Positions 12,701 through 24,553 of a stretch of 64,000 bases of DNA are shown one piece after another. The DNA is taken from assembly GCF_963583255.1 (NCBI RefSeq), contig NC_084805.1:8300827-8364826 (forward strand), given 5' to 3'. Origin of the DNA: Pyrus communis (lineage: Eukaryota; Streptophyta; Magnoliopsida; Rosales; Rosaceae). The position numbers and the translations under genes were made by a program. The first letter of the stretch is position 1; every line of letters starts with the position of its first letter. Under the pieces are notes generated by a model that saw only the letters and a program-made list of their open reading frames with translations, did no database searches and was not told the DNA's origin.

Positions 12701-15700
12701 AGAGAAGAAATACAGTGAAGAACCTACATCATACCTGTAGATATTTGTCTAGCTGAATACATCGCTGATGAACAAAAGCATCCTCTGTGCTTGATGAGAA
12801 TATTCGTTTGGGTGGTAGATGTAATGTGTAATTTGGAATGTCTTTAAGATGGCGATGCAGTCGTTCAAAATTTCTATATCTGCAGACAGAAATAAAAAAT
12901 AAAATTAAAAAAATTGAGAAATCAAAGAGTAAAACAACAACAACAAAGCCTTTTCCCACTAAGTGGGGTCGGCTATATGAAACCTAGAACGCCATTGCGC
13001 TCGGTTATGGGTCACTTCTTCTGTTAAATCCAAGTACTCTAAGTCTTTAAGTTCCTAGGTCTTCCTCTACCCCTTTGGCCTTGAACCTCTGTCCCGTAAT
13101 CGCATCTTCTAATCGGAGCGTCAATAGGCCTTCGTTTCACATGCCCAAACCACCATAACCGATTTTCTCTCATCTTTCCTTCTATTTCGGCTACTCCTAC
13201 TTTACCTCGGATATCCTCATTCCTAATCTTATCCTTTCTCGTGTTCCTACACATCCAACAAAGCATTCTCATCTCCGCTAAGAACACAGGGACACTCGTA
13301 TCTTTTTCTAGTGAGGATACCTTCACTTTAAGAAAAATAAGGACCACATAATGGTACCACCCACTCAAGGATAAATTAACAATTATAAATCTGTTTAGCC
13401 ATCTAATTGTTGTCAATTAAATAGTCGAAGACAGTATATCTTGTAAATACAGAAATGAGCACGATGATAAACAAAGGGCTAAATATTTCTATTTAGCTCA
13501 ATTTTCAAAATGATGACCGCTGAATGCAAACCCAAAAAATGGATGGTTTGCATCACAGCATTACACTGCAGGTGAGGACTCAATAATGTGGTCGTTACTT
13601 TTATTTAAAGGAGGACATCCTCATCAAAGGTGGATTCTGCATAGAAGTTTGTGTCTGCAATATTTTTTATGTAGGAGTGAGTGCATACATGTATTGTGCA
13701 GGCATGTAAGCGTCCATAATAAAAAGAAAACTGAAAAAAGAAATAGATGAGAATGAAACCTTCTTTTCACAAACCAAGTTCTGTTTTCTGAATCTGTAAC
13801 TGCAATTGAATAAACTGCAAAAGATTTTGACCCAAGTTTCTCAAAGTATGCTCCCATAACCTACAGAGACATACGTATCGAACAAAAAGTCAACTCAGAT
13901 TCAAAGCATGTGTGCGATTCAACATATTCCAGCACTCAAGAAGCTGAAATGGTTGCAATCTTGAAAACCTATGATATCTACTAAACCTTTCCAAAATTAA
14001 TATATCCCATCAAGTTTCAATGTAATGCTTACCCGGCACCTGAGCTTGGGAACTTGTTGTCCCACACTGTGGACTACCATATCTGAGGCACTCTTACTAA
14101 TATAGTCTTCTCTATGCCCGCCAAACCCAGGGCTATAGAACTCTGATATGATAGACCCTCCACCTTCTGTCAATGCTATTTTTGTGTCTGGTTGGATTTT
14201 CAAAGCAGAAGTGCTATTTGATCTTTTAAGCCTACTTTTACTTCCATCAGATGCAAGGTTTCCAATGTCCTCCAATTTATTAACAAGATGCCCTGGATCA
14301 GTAAATGATTCTTTACTGGGGTCCAATGAGAACTGCATCTCCTTTTTGGTCCCAGTACTTAATTGAGTGTCTAAACTTAATTCACATTTTAGCTTCACAA
14401 TAGATCTATCTTCTATTCCTGTAGAAATTTCATGCCTGTCAGCCACCATTTCTTTCCCCAGATTTCTAGCAGGAACAGCACTATCTATTCCAGAACACTC
14501 AGGTATAGGTTCCTGAACTCCTCTTATCTTTTTCTTGTGCTCTTTACGTTTGTAATTTCTCCCTTTTGTCCACATATTTTCAAGATTTTCAGGAGCAAGA
14601 ACTTCAGTCCTTCTCTGTGTTGCAGCCTCCAAAACTCGTGCCCAGTCAGCAGGCTGTGGCTGCAAAGGATCTTCCGGGGATTTATTATAATCCGAAAACA
14701 CTTCTCTCTGATTGTCAACTTCAGCCAATGTCAAATCAGTGTTTTGATTAAAGGTTGCATATTTCCTCAACGGAGAATCTTGATCATGTACACTCCCTGC
14801 AGCTGACTGGTCCCCACTTACCACTTTACTGATTTCCTCTTTAACAGCTAGCAAAATATATTCTATCAATTCATTGATATACCTGATTAAAGGGTAACTG
14901 TAAGTTAAAATGGCTAAATTCCTGAGAGAAGATAAATGAACATTTGTAACATATATCCAATTAAATTGATTGCAAAGTTCATTATTATGAAGTTTTTACG
15001 CATACACAACCATCTGTACAATCAGATATTCCATAAGCTCTAAACAATGGCATAAATAGATTAGGATAAAATAATAATAACAACAATACCATTACAATAT
15101 AATTTTTGTACCACAGTTCTGTAACATATTTTTTTTAAACCCAGACAAAAAATAAAAAAAAGGATTAACCCAGATCGCCTTCTCTATAGATATTAAATAC
15201 TAGATACAAAAGGACAGTTCAATGCTTCTGAACATTTTTGCATGACAATCGCTTTTAAAAGAATTTAACACCATCTAGACAGAAATAATAATAATAAGAC
15301 ACAACACAAAATAATGATAAATCAATATTAATATGATATAACATACCCAGGGCTCGCAAAATTCAAAACAGGTTGAATTACTAAGCTTGTTAGAAGTTCT
15401 CTGGCAATAGATCTAACCACTGGACATTGAGCTTCTCGTGGTCTTAGCACCACAGCTAATACCCCACCCATTAGCCGCTGAAGAACCTATGGAAGATATA
15501 AAAAATCAGCCTATGGAAGATATATGCAAGAGATAAATTCCAAAAACAAAACTAATTCTGTTGGAACACTCCACTCACACCTTGTACTCACTCTCAGGTG
15601 AAATCAATGCAGGATGGAGCTCCTTTGAAGCCATGAGATGATGTTTTAACCTTTCATCTCTCTCCTCTGAAGACAACGTTTTCATAACATCAACACCTAT

Positions 15701-16811
15701 AGCTGCTTGGTTTCTTCTAAAAAGTTCTATATGATCCCCTATTAAATCAATAATATCCCTGAAACATAAGACAACCATCAATTATGTTGCTTTAATGATA
15801 AAATCTTCCCAACTTGCAAATGGTTCGCTTCTACAAGAAACAGAAGGGGTACCTTGTTAGCAAGTCAACAAGGTTTATCTCTTTAACTCTTCTGGAAACT
15901 TCACCCAGAGCATCCATGATTATCGCGCGTATCTGCTCTGGAGCCTCCTTGTCCGGAGTAATATCTGAGTACCACAAATCAGTCACGAAATCCTTCAAAA
16001 GTTTGTCAATGAAATCTTTCAATGCATCCTCTACAATTGGAGAACCAATTTTCCTTTTCCACTTTGGTGGTGGAGGCCCAGTAGAAAGTCGTGGATCATT
16101 CAAGGACAACTGTTTCTTCTCCAGATGAGACAAGTATGACTGTGGGCGAACAGGTTTTTGACCCTTCCAACGGAATTCCACATTATTCAATAGAATACGT
16201 AACATCGAAACCAATACAATTGATAAGGGTAAATTCATCCACATTGATTTACTCGAATCTGAAATGAATGGCAAAAAAATTGGAGTCAGTCAGGACAACA
16301 CTTATGAGAGTGAAAAGCCAACCACTTTTCACAGCACCAACATTGAATAGCCTACCATAAATCTACTAAGCACTTCGATTTAGCTGAGTTTAATATACAT
16401 ACACCCAAATAAACATTAAGCTTTAGCCGAAGTTAATAAAACACATGTTGAAGAAATCATGAACGAAACAATGTATTTTTGCTTCATTCTTTTGTCTCCA
16501 AAGCGAAATGGAGAATCATCAGTTAGCAACTGATTCCTAATTCTTGGAACAAAAAGCCATCATCTTTTTGAACCGCACAACTTCCATACAATCAGAAATC
16601 ATCAAACCCCCCTCGAGAAAGCATCAAAATTCATAAATTACGTCAAATTTGTACAAAAACATAAACCAATAACGACAGAAACTCAAATTTCTATCAAATT
16701 GGAGTACTTACAGGAAAGGAAGTAGGTAACACAGAAGACAAACAGGGCCCACCAAACCACTCGAAGCTTTATCTCCTCGATCAGATCCTCTATGCTATTC
16801 AAGGCCTTCAT
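6773..16811 (-). CDS. PXA-PX-Nexin_C sorting-nexin-like protein, 1005 residues
   Basis: This is a complete 15-exon gene. Exons, 5' to 3' on the minus strand: 16811-16712, 16258-15853, 15758-15581, 15486-15347, 14882-14033, 13860-13760, 12879-12735, 12630-12562, 12470-12425, 11634-11252, 9788-9709, 8836-8701, 7924-7750, 7099-7017, 6898-6773 (TAG). All borders are GT-AG and the sum is 3018 nt with no internal stop. The protein opens with two hydrophobic segments (residues about 18-33 and 38-55). A PXA domain follows (about 90-275), then a long acidic low-complexity linker, a PX phosphoinositide-binding domain (about 535-670) with the basic RRYRNF motif, and a C-terminal nexin domain (about 806-1000). 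The family resembles animal SNX13/14/19/25 without an RGS domain; membrane tethering and endosomal lipid binding are expected. It looks orthologous to Arabidopsis At2g15900. Introns carry a solo LTR and a LINE fragment. Confidence 0.93.
7213..7238. repeat. (TA)n microsatellite in an intron
   Basis: An uninterrupted TA dinucleotide run lies in the intron between exons 13 and 14 of the sorting-nexin gene. Just after it, aactgactagagtatatatcaca occurs at about 7244 and again near 7370, so a short direct duplication surrounds this site. Confidence 0.85.
10469..10590. repeat. Intronic direct duplication of about 60 bp
   Basis: Two adjacent units (from about 10469 and 10528) share gaagcctt, taacaaattgag, tatggcata and aaggtggttttaacctga. 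They lie in the long intron between exons 10 and 11 of the sorting-nexin gene, just upstream of the solo LTR. Confidence 0.8.
10665..11143 (+). mobile_element. Solo LTR, copia-type, with 5-bp target duplication
   Basis: A 479-bp segment begins TGTTGG and ends CAACA, the usual copia LTR termini, and is flanked by ggaac at 10660-10664 and 11144-11148. A region near 11015-11090 (tgctgtcccgtggacgtagg ... cacgtaaattcttggtgtt) is typical of the U5 part of copia LTRs. No internal region or second LTR is present, so it is a solo LTR. It lies in intron 10 of the sorting-nexin gene, antisense to it, without touching splice sites. Confidence 0.92.
12005..12110. repeat. 52-bp tandem duplication in an intron
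   Basis: Two near-identical units starting actgaccctcttgatttgat at 12005 and 12057 differ at only a few bases. They lie in the intron between exons 9 and 10 of the sorting-nexin gene and look recent. Confidence 0.9.
12933..13290 (-). mobile_element. 5'-truncated RTE LINE, 3' end
   Basis: Read on the minus strand this encodes the C-terminal tail of a plant RTE reverse transcriptase, with KDKIRNEDIRGKVGVAEI, RRPIDAPIRRCDYG and the GQRGRGRPR end. The 3' UTR follows, ending in CACTTAGTGGGAAAAGGC and a (TTG)n tail at 12933-12948. The 5' truncation near 13290 is typical of LINE insertion. It sits in intron 6 of the sorting-nexin gene, in the gene's sense orientation. Confidence 0.9.
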
Positions 16812-17261
16812 CTTTGTTCCCCTAGAATCCCAACCCTAATCCACAAAAAGCAAAAAGAAACTCGACCTCAACAAAATTACCGCAAAATCCGAGTCAAATC
16901 CCTTGAAAATTCAAAGCTTCGGCGCCAAGCAAGATCAAGCGTGGACCCCGCACCGTGGCCCCTGGCTGCTAGGGATTTGTCTGGTTCGCTGATTTTTTCA
17001 GAAATTGCTTACGGAGTTTACACAGAAAGAAGAAGGAGACGAAGAAGAAGAAGAAGAAAGACTAATTTGGAATTTGCTTCGTTCTACAATTTTGTTTTAG
17101 GTCAGCCTTTTCAATTTGTTTTATTAAATATTTTCACTTTTTTTTACTAAAGGTTTTTTTTGTCACACACAATTTTTTATATTTTATCAATTCATTGATT
17201 TTTTTTTTTTTTTTGAGTCAAATATCAATTCGTGAGTTTAATTTTTTATTTATTTTAATAA
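16812..17261. promoter_or_regulatory. Upstream region of the sorting-nexin gene
   Basis: This stretch should hold the 5' UTR and promoter of the minus-strand gene. It shows a purine microsatellite (repeated aga/gaa, about 17025-17065), which reads as a CT-rich tract in the gene's own direction, as is common in plant 5' leaders. No clear TATA box was found. A T-run near 17195-17213 lies at the outer edge. Confidence 0.4.
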
Positions 17262-17392
17262 ACGATATAATTTAGGGTGGGAATTGGCTATGGCTCACAA
17301 TGAACTAGTAATAATATGGTTCAAATTCGTCATTGACGAAAATCGACCTCTTACTTACCAATGAAAAGATATACCTCAATATCGTAATACCA
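17262..17392 (-). mobile_element. Degraded SINE copy
   Basis: It matches the SINE at 58277-58442 in the same orientation: taaacgatataatt, ggctcacaatgaactagtaataatatggttcaaattcg, then a decayed B-box region (gacgaaaatcgacct). It is diverged and its 5' end is worn. Confidence 0.7.
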
Positions 17393-18107
17393 AGTGAATT
17401 CTTTAGTTAAAACTATGATTTTACATTCCAAACTCACTTGAATCCTTATGTATTGCGTTCCTCATCATTATTGTTGTTTAAACTAATTTCGTTAAAAATA
17501 TGTTATGTGTTGACTTGGAATTTATATGAGCCACCATGTCAATTATGTGTTGACACATAGATTTCAAGTCAGCATATAACAGATTTTCTAATAAATTAGT
17601 CGTCAATGAAAACATTTATGGGTAATGCTAGATACAAGAGATGAGTTTAGATCATAAAAAAAAAAACTAATCGATGAGTTAGTAAAACATAGAGGACAAT
17701 TTGTGATATAATCCTTTACAAAATATGTAATTAGATGTGAGCTGGCGAGTTCGTTAACCGTTGACCGCAGCCAAGATGTGTGTAACCGTCTGGTTGGACC
17801 AATTTTGGCTTTGTTGTGCTCTCCAAGTTGTTGCCGTAATACAAGCAAGCGATTAGTGGAATAATCCAAGTGTGGGCCCCTTTCATGCATTTTAATGTGA
17901 GTTTAACGATTTTAATTGTAAATAAAATACATGATTACTTATTTCCAGATTGTTTAAAAATTGGGCATGTGGGAATATTAGTGATAGGCGTGTTGTTGAT
18001 CATCCTAAAGTGAGTTGTCTCAAAGCCGCTTTTGACATCTTTGCTTATCTTCGTTTGATTTAGTTAATAAATGTTCATAAATGATAGTTTGTCATTTGCT
18101 TTGAATC

Positions 18108-18144
<37 letters not shown>
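17393..18144. other. Intergenic, no gene recognised
   Basis: This is AT-rich sequence without supported coding potential. A (AT)n microsatellite occupies about 18111-18142 and abuts the pararetrovirus fragment that follows. Confidence 0.6.
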
Positions 18145-18862
18145 TTCTTTAGGATTCCAAATTCTAAACTTGAGAGAATCATGTGTCTTTAATGAATTCT
18201 CTATCCTAGAGGCTTGTCATCCTAAAGATTGAAGAAACAAATTAATATAATTGTTTTGCTATATCACAGAAGCAACTCCATTTTTTATGGAGGCTTCTTA
18301 TTTTCCATCGGGAACTTCCCCTACAAGGAGAAGCAATTGTTCTTTCAGAATTGATCTAGATGGATTTTTATGGTGGATGTATTGTCTTTTCTTCTTTTCC
18401 TTCTCTTGTTATATAAGTCTTAAATGAATTTTCTAGAATGCTTATACATTAAGTGTATTCAGGAAAGTTGTATTTCTTGGTCTTGTATTAATCTTTTCTA
18501 ACATGAAAGTATAATGAAGTTTCTTCAAGGAAGCTCTTTTTTTTAGGTTGTAGGTTTTTTCTAGCCATTCTCTTTTTAGGGAATTCTCTTCACTGAGATA
18601 ATCTTTCTTAATGAAGTCTCCATTTGGTTCAAATTTTGTTATTACACAGATGTTAGATTCAACATTGTCCCATGTGAATTCTAGTTGTAGGGGTAGATTC
18701 TTAGAGTTCCTAGAAGGAGTTGTGGCTCCAGTATTTTCGACCTTATAGAAAGGGTAATGCACTTGTTCTTGGGTCTTTCTAAGGCCTTCTAGAATAGTCA
18801 TTTCATGGTCTTGCTCATACGAGCTTGTTTCAGGTGTTGACTTCCTAAAGGAATTTGTTTTT

Positions 18863-18902
<40 letters not shown>

Positions 18903-18976
18903 TATATATAGCCCAGAGACGTCAGAGTAGTTAAAAACATCTAATATTGCTTTAATTTATAATTAAATTTATAAAC
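18145..18976 (-). mobile_element. Endogenous caulimovirid fragment, copy A
   Basis: The minus-strand open frame 18442-18801 matches the one at 25933-26181 in copy B (shared GLRKT and PFYKVENTGATTPSR). Non-coding similarity extends from about 18145 to 18840 against roughly 25560-26200 of copy B. A second match joins 18910-18960 to 27295-27345. Everything between these blocks in copy B (about 1.1 kb, including the movement-protein region) is absent here and replaced by a TA/CA microsatellite at about 18867-18909. It is a dead, internally deleted relative of copy B. The next solo LTR inserted into its flank. Confidence 0.7.
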
Positions 18977-20145
18977 TGTTTGGACCCAAAATTATTGGGT
19001 TGGGCCGAGTGTGGAATTATTCTCAGCCCAGAAGCTATGTTCGAGGATTTCTACAAACTAGCCGGTTCATAGGCCGCTTAACTACAAGTCGGCCAAGCCT
19101 TGTTTGGAAAAGAATGTTCCAGATGAATAGGAAGTAGGTAGGCCCTATTGCGAAGCAGATGAATGAAGTGGTTAAGTCCTGATATAGTAAGGATTCTCAG
19201 CCAGATAATGATACTGGAAAGTGGAAGTAAATGTGGCCTAGTAAGAGGTTGAATTCAAAATCCTAATAGAAGTGGGATTGGCCGAGATAAGATGGATTGG
19301 GGTAAGGAGTCCTAGTTCGAGTATGGTTAGGATTAGGTTTTGCTGCTATAAATAGAGAAATGAGGGTGCAATTCAGAGACCTTCAATTTAACACACAACT
19401 GCCCTGCGCAAAACCTCTCAAACATCTTGAGATTTTTTATGTTCTTTTTCCCACCGACACATCTTCAGTTTGGATAAACAGCACTGTGAAGGCAACCAGC
19501 GAACACCTTCAGTTTGGATAAACAACATTGTTGCCGTAGAATCAGCCGACCGAGAAGCACCTTCAGTTTGGATAAATAGTACTGCGTCGAGGTCGACTGG
19601 TTATCTATCCAAATTTCAGTCGAGAAGGGTTTCTGAATCCTTATTGATAGAGGTCATCTTATTAGCCTTCTCGGTGAAGTAAGGTGTTACGAGTTACGAC
19701 ATTCGGCGCATTGAACGCTGAATGATTTTATGATTAGATACTCACAAGTGAGTTTCAGAGTTCGGCATTCTGACGGTCGAACCACATTCACCATCAAGAC
19801 ATACATCACCTTTGAATACTTGTGTTCGTACAGTCTGGTGTCGATTCGACGTGCTTATATCCTCACGAATATAATCACTGTGACCGAATTCGGCGTCGAC
19901 GATTTGTTAACTTCGCAGAACTAACAGCCTTGTCTTCATGCTCGAGAATCCAAAGGCCGAGATTTGTTCCTTCCTCAGCCGCAGTCGCAAGATAAAGAAG
20001 TCAGCAACGCGCTCAACGCAACATCAACAAATTTTACTCCTCGAACGACGAGTTGGCACGCCCCGCATTCAACCGAATGACGTAGTTAGCTTATTAGTTA
20101 CTCGGCCTACGCGCCACAGAGACTTTGTAATTTTTAGGATCAACA
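18977..20145 (+). mobile_element. Solo LTR of 1169 bp with 5-bp target duplication
   Basis: It begins TGTTTGG and ends GGATCAACA, flanked by taaac at 18972-18976 and 20146-20150. A TATA box (tataaata, 19347-19354) lies in the expected place for U3/R. Downstream, the motif cttcagtttggata occurs three times (19463, 19507, 19561). Short open frames inside (19470-20171) are incidental. No internal domains are attached, so the superfamily is not certain; size and base composition suggest Ty3/gypsy. Confidence 0.88.
19347..19354 (+). promoter_or_regulatory. TATA box of the solo LTR
   Basis: tataaata lies about 370 bp into the LTR and is followed by a purine-rich leader, as expected for the LTR promoter. 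Confidence 0.6.
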
Positions 20146-20150
20146 TAAAC

Positions 20151-20849
20151 ATACAAAGAATATATGTATAAACATAATAACACTATGATTAAAATTGGAA
20201 TCAATAAAGCTGAAATAAAGGATAATTAAAAACTAAGATTAGAAAAGATAAAGGATCATTTTGGTTCTGGTCCCTAGTCAACCTAATTGTTAGAATGAAA
20301 CCTTATTTGTTTACGTAATTTGATCAATGTCCCTGATATCATTTAATGGATTTAACTAGAGCATTATGCATTTAATATCCCACTGATTACGAAATTTAAA
20401 CAAACTTAAATAACATTTTGATAATATAACAATTACTTAAAAATCAATAACAGAGTAATATTATTCTACACATAATTTTGACAAAAAAATAATGTAGCCA
20501 TGTAATTATTAATATTTAAAACATAAAATAGTTGTCCAAAAAAAAAAAACATATAATTTGCTTAAGTACATTCACAAAACAAATATGGGTACAAATTAAA
20601 TAAAAAAAATATGGGTACAAACAACTGAACCAATGAGCTCTTTAAATAGAAAACTAAAAGCAAAGTGAAAGACCAAGTGCCACAAAAGCAGAGGGGCACA
20701 ATAAAGTAGCCCTGCATATTGGGCAGCATCTTCACTTTATAAAGTGGATCTGATGCAACTTTACGTGGTTGCACGGAAAGATTCCAACAAAAAAAAAGCA
20801 TGACTAAAACTACAGGAGCCAAGGACAATTATTCCAATAAAGAATAATT
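20151..20849. other. Intergenic, no gene recognised
   Basis: This is AT-rich, low-complexity sequence between a solo LTR and a gypsy fragment. The open frames here lack recognisable domains. Confidence 0.6.
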
Positions 20850-22099
20850 GTTGACGTCTAGATATCAGACATTACATTTTCTTTTCTTTGTCACTTTCTC
20901 TTTTATCAAAGAAAAAGCATGTCATGCTTTACTTCTTTGTACGGATAGGAAGACAGATTCCACAATAAACATCTTCACTATCATCTCCGAAGTTTTCATC
21001 CATGTGATGCTGGATGAAGCAACTTCAGACTTTATTTCCTCATCATCTAAATCGTCAAGTTCAAGAATTTTTAAGACATTTTCCTCATATCCTTTTTAGA
21101 ACAAGAAAGGTTGGACTCGATCAAAGGCTTAAGTTTTTTTAGTCTTTTTGGATGAATCGGGGGTAAGGTAAGATAATTCAGCTACAAAGTTGCCTATCAA
21201 GCAGGATTCATCAGGCTTTGAAAAATGATGGCTTTAAATGATCAAGATGGAATTTATACCACCAGCGAATAAATATTCTTCTTTCAAGCTCTTCATCTAG
21301 TAATGTGAGTGAATCTTTCTTAGATTCTCCGTGCTTATTTTCTTCCTTTGCACCTATGTTTCTATGGTCTTGCCACTCCTTAGCATGATAGCCTTAATTT
21401 GCTCTTGATTATTCAGATTCACTTTCAGCTAACTTGGAATTTTCATGATCTCTCTTTCATTCAAGGCACTAGCGACCTAACCAACTTGAACTTCCAGCTT
21501 GTCAATTGAAGCTTGTTGGTTTGGAGCGTTGTCTGAGTTGCTTAAATGAATTTATTTATATTTGTAGCAAACTGAGCTATCAAGTCTTCCACTGGTGTCT
21601 TCTTTTCTTGTGGTTGGAAATTCATAGGAGACAGCCTAGTTGGAGGATTTAGAACATTTGAATTGTTATTCCACTGAAGATTTAGATGAAAATGCCAACC
21701 CACATTGTAAGTGTTCGAATACGAGTCATTCCGCTAACGAGAAAAATCGTTCACTTGATTCGCTTGCTCTTGCATATACTCCGGAAAGGACCCATTGTTC
21801 GAACACTCAATACTTGCATGTATACCTGCACATATTTCACAAACCACATCAAATGACTTCACAAATTTAATGGTCATCAAATTATCCAACTTTTTGTTTA
21901 AGTTAGAAATTTGTGCAGCCATGGCAGATATGGCGTCAATCTCAAGAACCCCGACACATTTGGATGGTCTTCTTTCTACTCCCCACTATTGAGAATGAGT
22001 AGCTAATGTCTTGAAAGGTGTGGATGCCTCAACAACTGTCTTTGTCATTAGAGCCCATCCATTAGTGGCATCAGTCATTCTCTTGTTTTCAGGAGTCAA

Positions 22100-22414
22100 T
22101 CATTGATAAAACGATTGCAGCTGCAACCATTCCAATAAGGCATTATGAGGACACTTCATCAATAAATCTCGAAACCTCTCCCAACTGTCATAAAAAGCTT
22201 CAGCATTAGATTGGGCAAAAGTTACAATTTCATTCTGCAACTTAGAAGACTTCGAAAGAGGAAATTTTTTTTGAAGGAATTGGTTCAGCAACTCATCCCA
22301 AGTTGTTATAGAATTAGAAGGCAAAGAGTTAAACCAAGACTTTCCTTTGTCCTTGAGTGAGAACAGAAACAATCGCAACCTGATAGCATCGTTAGTTACC
22401 CGATTGATCTTCAA
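22100..22414 (-). pseudogene. Retrotransposon gag core (Ty3/gypsy)
   Basis: The 104-residue open frame contains the retrotransposon gag domain pattern: AIRLRLFLFSLKDKGKSW, then TTWDELLNQFLQKKFP, then FYDSWERFRDLLMKCPHN. These are particle-forming capsid-type sequences. The frame is a remnant; the flanking gag sequence continues in other frames. Confidence 0.85.
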
Positions 22415-22833
22415 CGTTTCACATATCTCGACAAACTAGCTAATATGTAAATTTGGATCTTCAGAGGTAAGACCATAAAATGATGGCAACATGTGGACGA
22501 AAGACAACTTCAACTCAAACTGATTAGCAGTGATTTTTGGGCTCCCAATGCAAGATGATGTGGCTCCAACAGTAGCAACCGAATAATCCATAAGGCACGA
22601 TTTTCATTTGGGTCTTGAAGTGCCATTCTTTCAGTTAGTTCTTCTCACTTGTTTTGCTTCTTTATCAAAACGTCCCTTCAGTTTCAGGGTTATAAGGCAC
22701 ATCCTCAAGATTTAGAGAACAATGACCATGCATGAACTTCACAAGAATACCTGGAAATGAAAGAAAACAAAAATTAAAATAAATCTAAAACACATAGAAA
22801 CTAAAATGAGTAAGAGATAGGATTAAATTTCAA

Positions 22834-22851
22834 TCCAAGACAGCAATGCCA
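22834..22851 (-). other. Decayed primer-binding site
   Basis: On the minus strand TGGCATTGCTGTCTTGGA lies just after the LTR end. It resembles the tRNA-Asp-type primer site TGGCGCCGTTGCCGGGGA of Athila-like elements, with several substitutions. Confidence 0.55.
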
Positions 22852-22857
22852 AAAACT

Positions 22858-24540
22858 TGTTGCGAAAATTAAACTAACCGAAATCAGTCCAACTTAGTTC
22901 CAAATTTTATGCTCACAAGCGTACGAATCGTTCGATAGTATAGAAAGCAAATATTTAGTATCGTCCCACATAAATTGATTTAATTCTTATCAACTAACTT
23001 AAATCCAATTGTAAATTTTGGTAAAATTTAACAAATATGGATTTAAGAATTGAAACTAATAGTAAAAAACAAATGAAAACAAGAAATTTTGAATACAACG
23101 CAAAAAGTGGCAGCCAATAAAGCAAATTATAATTCAGCCAAGTAAAACATTAGAGTGTTTGACTCACCATAACCAATCCATCTTGATATCTGTAGTGAAT
23201 TATTAATAATTACTCAATCTCATTGATAGTCAAATTTCATTAACTCATGTAATATCTATGGCATATGGATTGTTACATATATTCCAATATGCAACCATCC
23301 ATGACATTTGGATTAGGTTAACATAATGAAACTCATTAGGATTAGTGAAAATTTATATGAAAACTACACAAATCTTAGAGTCTAGCATCTACTACTAGGT
23401 AGTTCTTGGTATCTATTTGCAAGAAACTATCACTCAAGTTGAAAACATGGCATCTACACAACTTGCATCAAATTTACTAAGTAAAAGTCAAGATTGTAGC
23501 TAATCACCAAGACTAAAACCAAACATATAAACATAACAAACGATACTCTATGAAACTGAAAACTTGAAATAATTCACTTGAGAATCTAAACATTCATAGT
23601 CATGGCTACATCGTAGCCCTAGCACAATGAATCCATAATGAAAATGAAAATTTAGTTTAGAAAACCCTCAAAAATCCTTTTGCTCTGTTGTTGTTGTCAT
23701 GTTGTATGTATGTGCTGGAATGATCAGTCATTCCTTTTCTTCTTTTCCTTTTTCTGTTTCCGTAACTGATGAAAGCTTAACGCCAATTTATTGCTAACAG
23801 TAAAAGAGAAGAAACTGAATTGAATTCCTTGCTAACCACATTGTGTATTTACACACCTTTGTTGATTTCCCTATAGACAACGTCTACTCATTTGCCTTTT
23901 GGGTTTCTAGCTGCAGTCAGCCTCCATATTGCCCTCTTCAATTCTCCATACGATTTGAACAAAAATTGCATCCCCAATCGAAGTCCTCAGAATTGACAAC
24001 AATTTATCGTAATATAAAACCAAAAATCCCCAATTTGCATTTCCGTATAAAACCCACGATCTAGAACTTAATTTGGAAATCTGAACTTCCATTTCTCTAA
24101 TTCTATTATAGTAAATTTTTTTTTTTTTTTTTTTTTTTTTTTGTGAATTGGGGTATGCCAGTTGAACCCTAGAAGATGGGTTGGAAACCTCTTTTCTTTC
24201 TCTATACAATCGAATGGATCAGCAACTTTTGGAATATTGAGTGGTCACGTGCTCAAGTGATCCTACAAAATGAAATAAATGACTTACTTGTAATATTTGC
24301 ATAAAGAAATTGCATAACAGTTGAGTGGGATGAAAAAAACAAATACAATGAAATTAAAGAATGCCTATCTCGTAAATGTCTAAAGTTCCAACAACTTTTT
24401 TTTATTAGAAATTGAATATTTGATATAAATCTTCCATCTCATTCGTTATGCCACAAATAAATAAATAAATATATAATTATTTTGTTTCAAATCACAAATA
24501 TTACTAACAATTGTAATATTTAGGGGTAGAATATATAGTC
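22858..24540. other. LTR-derived and unassigned sequence, no gene
   Basis: The part next to 22858 must contain the 5' LTR of the minus-strand gypsy fragment, but I could not fix its far border. A run of more than 20 T lies at about 24118-24142. Open frames near 23843-24209 have no recognisable domain. Confidence 0.5.
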
Positions 24541-24553
24541 AAGTACATGCTCA

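Larger units (their letters stand above)
20850..22857 (-). mobile_element. Ty3/gypsy fragment: primer site and gag region
   Basis: Reading down from 22857, an LTR end (CGCAACA) is followed by a primer-site-like stretch. Decayed gag follows (22590-22100), then, at about 21400-21360, the AIMLRSGKTIE motif found at the end of gag in Athila/Tat-type elements. No protease, reverse transcriptase or integrase is present. Several frameshifts and stops make it a dead 5' piece of an element. Confidence 0.75.

Noticed and set aside
14148..14806. Plus-strand ORFs over the large sorting-nexin exon
   Set aside because: They oppose exon 5 of a gene with intact splice sites and 1005 continuous codons.
16941..17150. 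Plus-strand ORF of 69 codons with an Arg run
   Set aside because: The Arg run comes from an AGA microsatellite in the sorting-nexin upstream region; no domain is seen.
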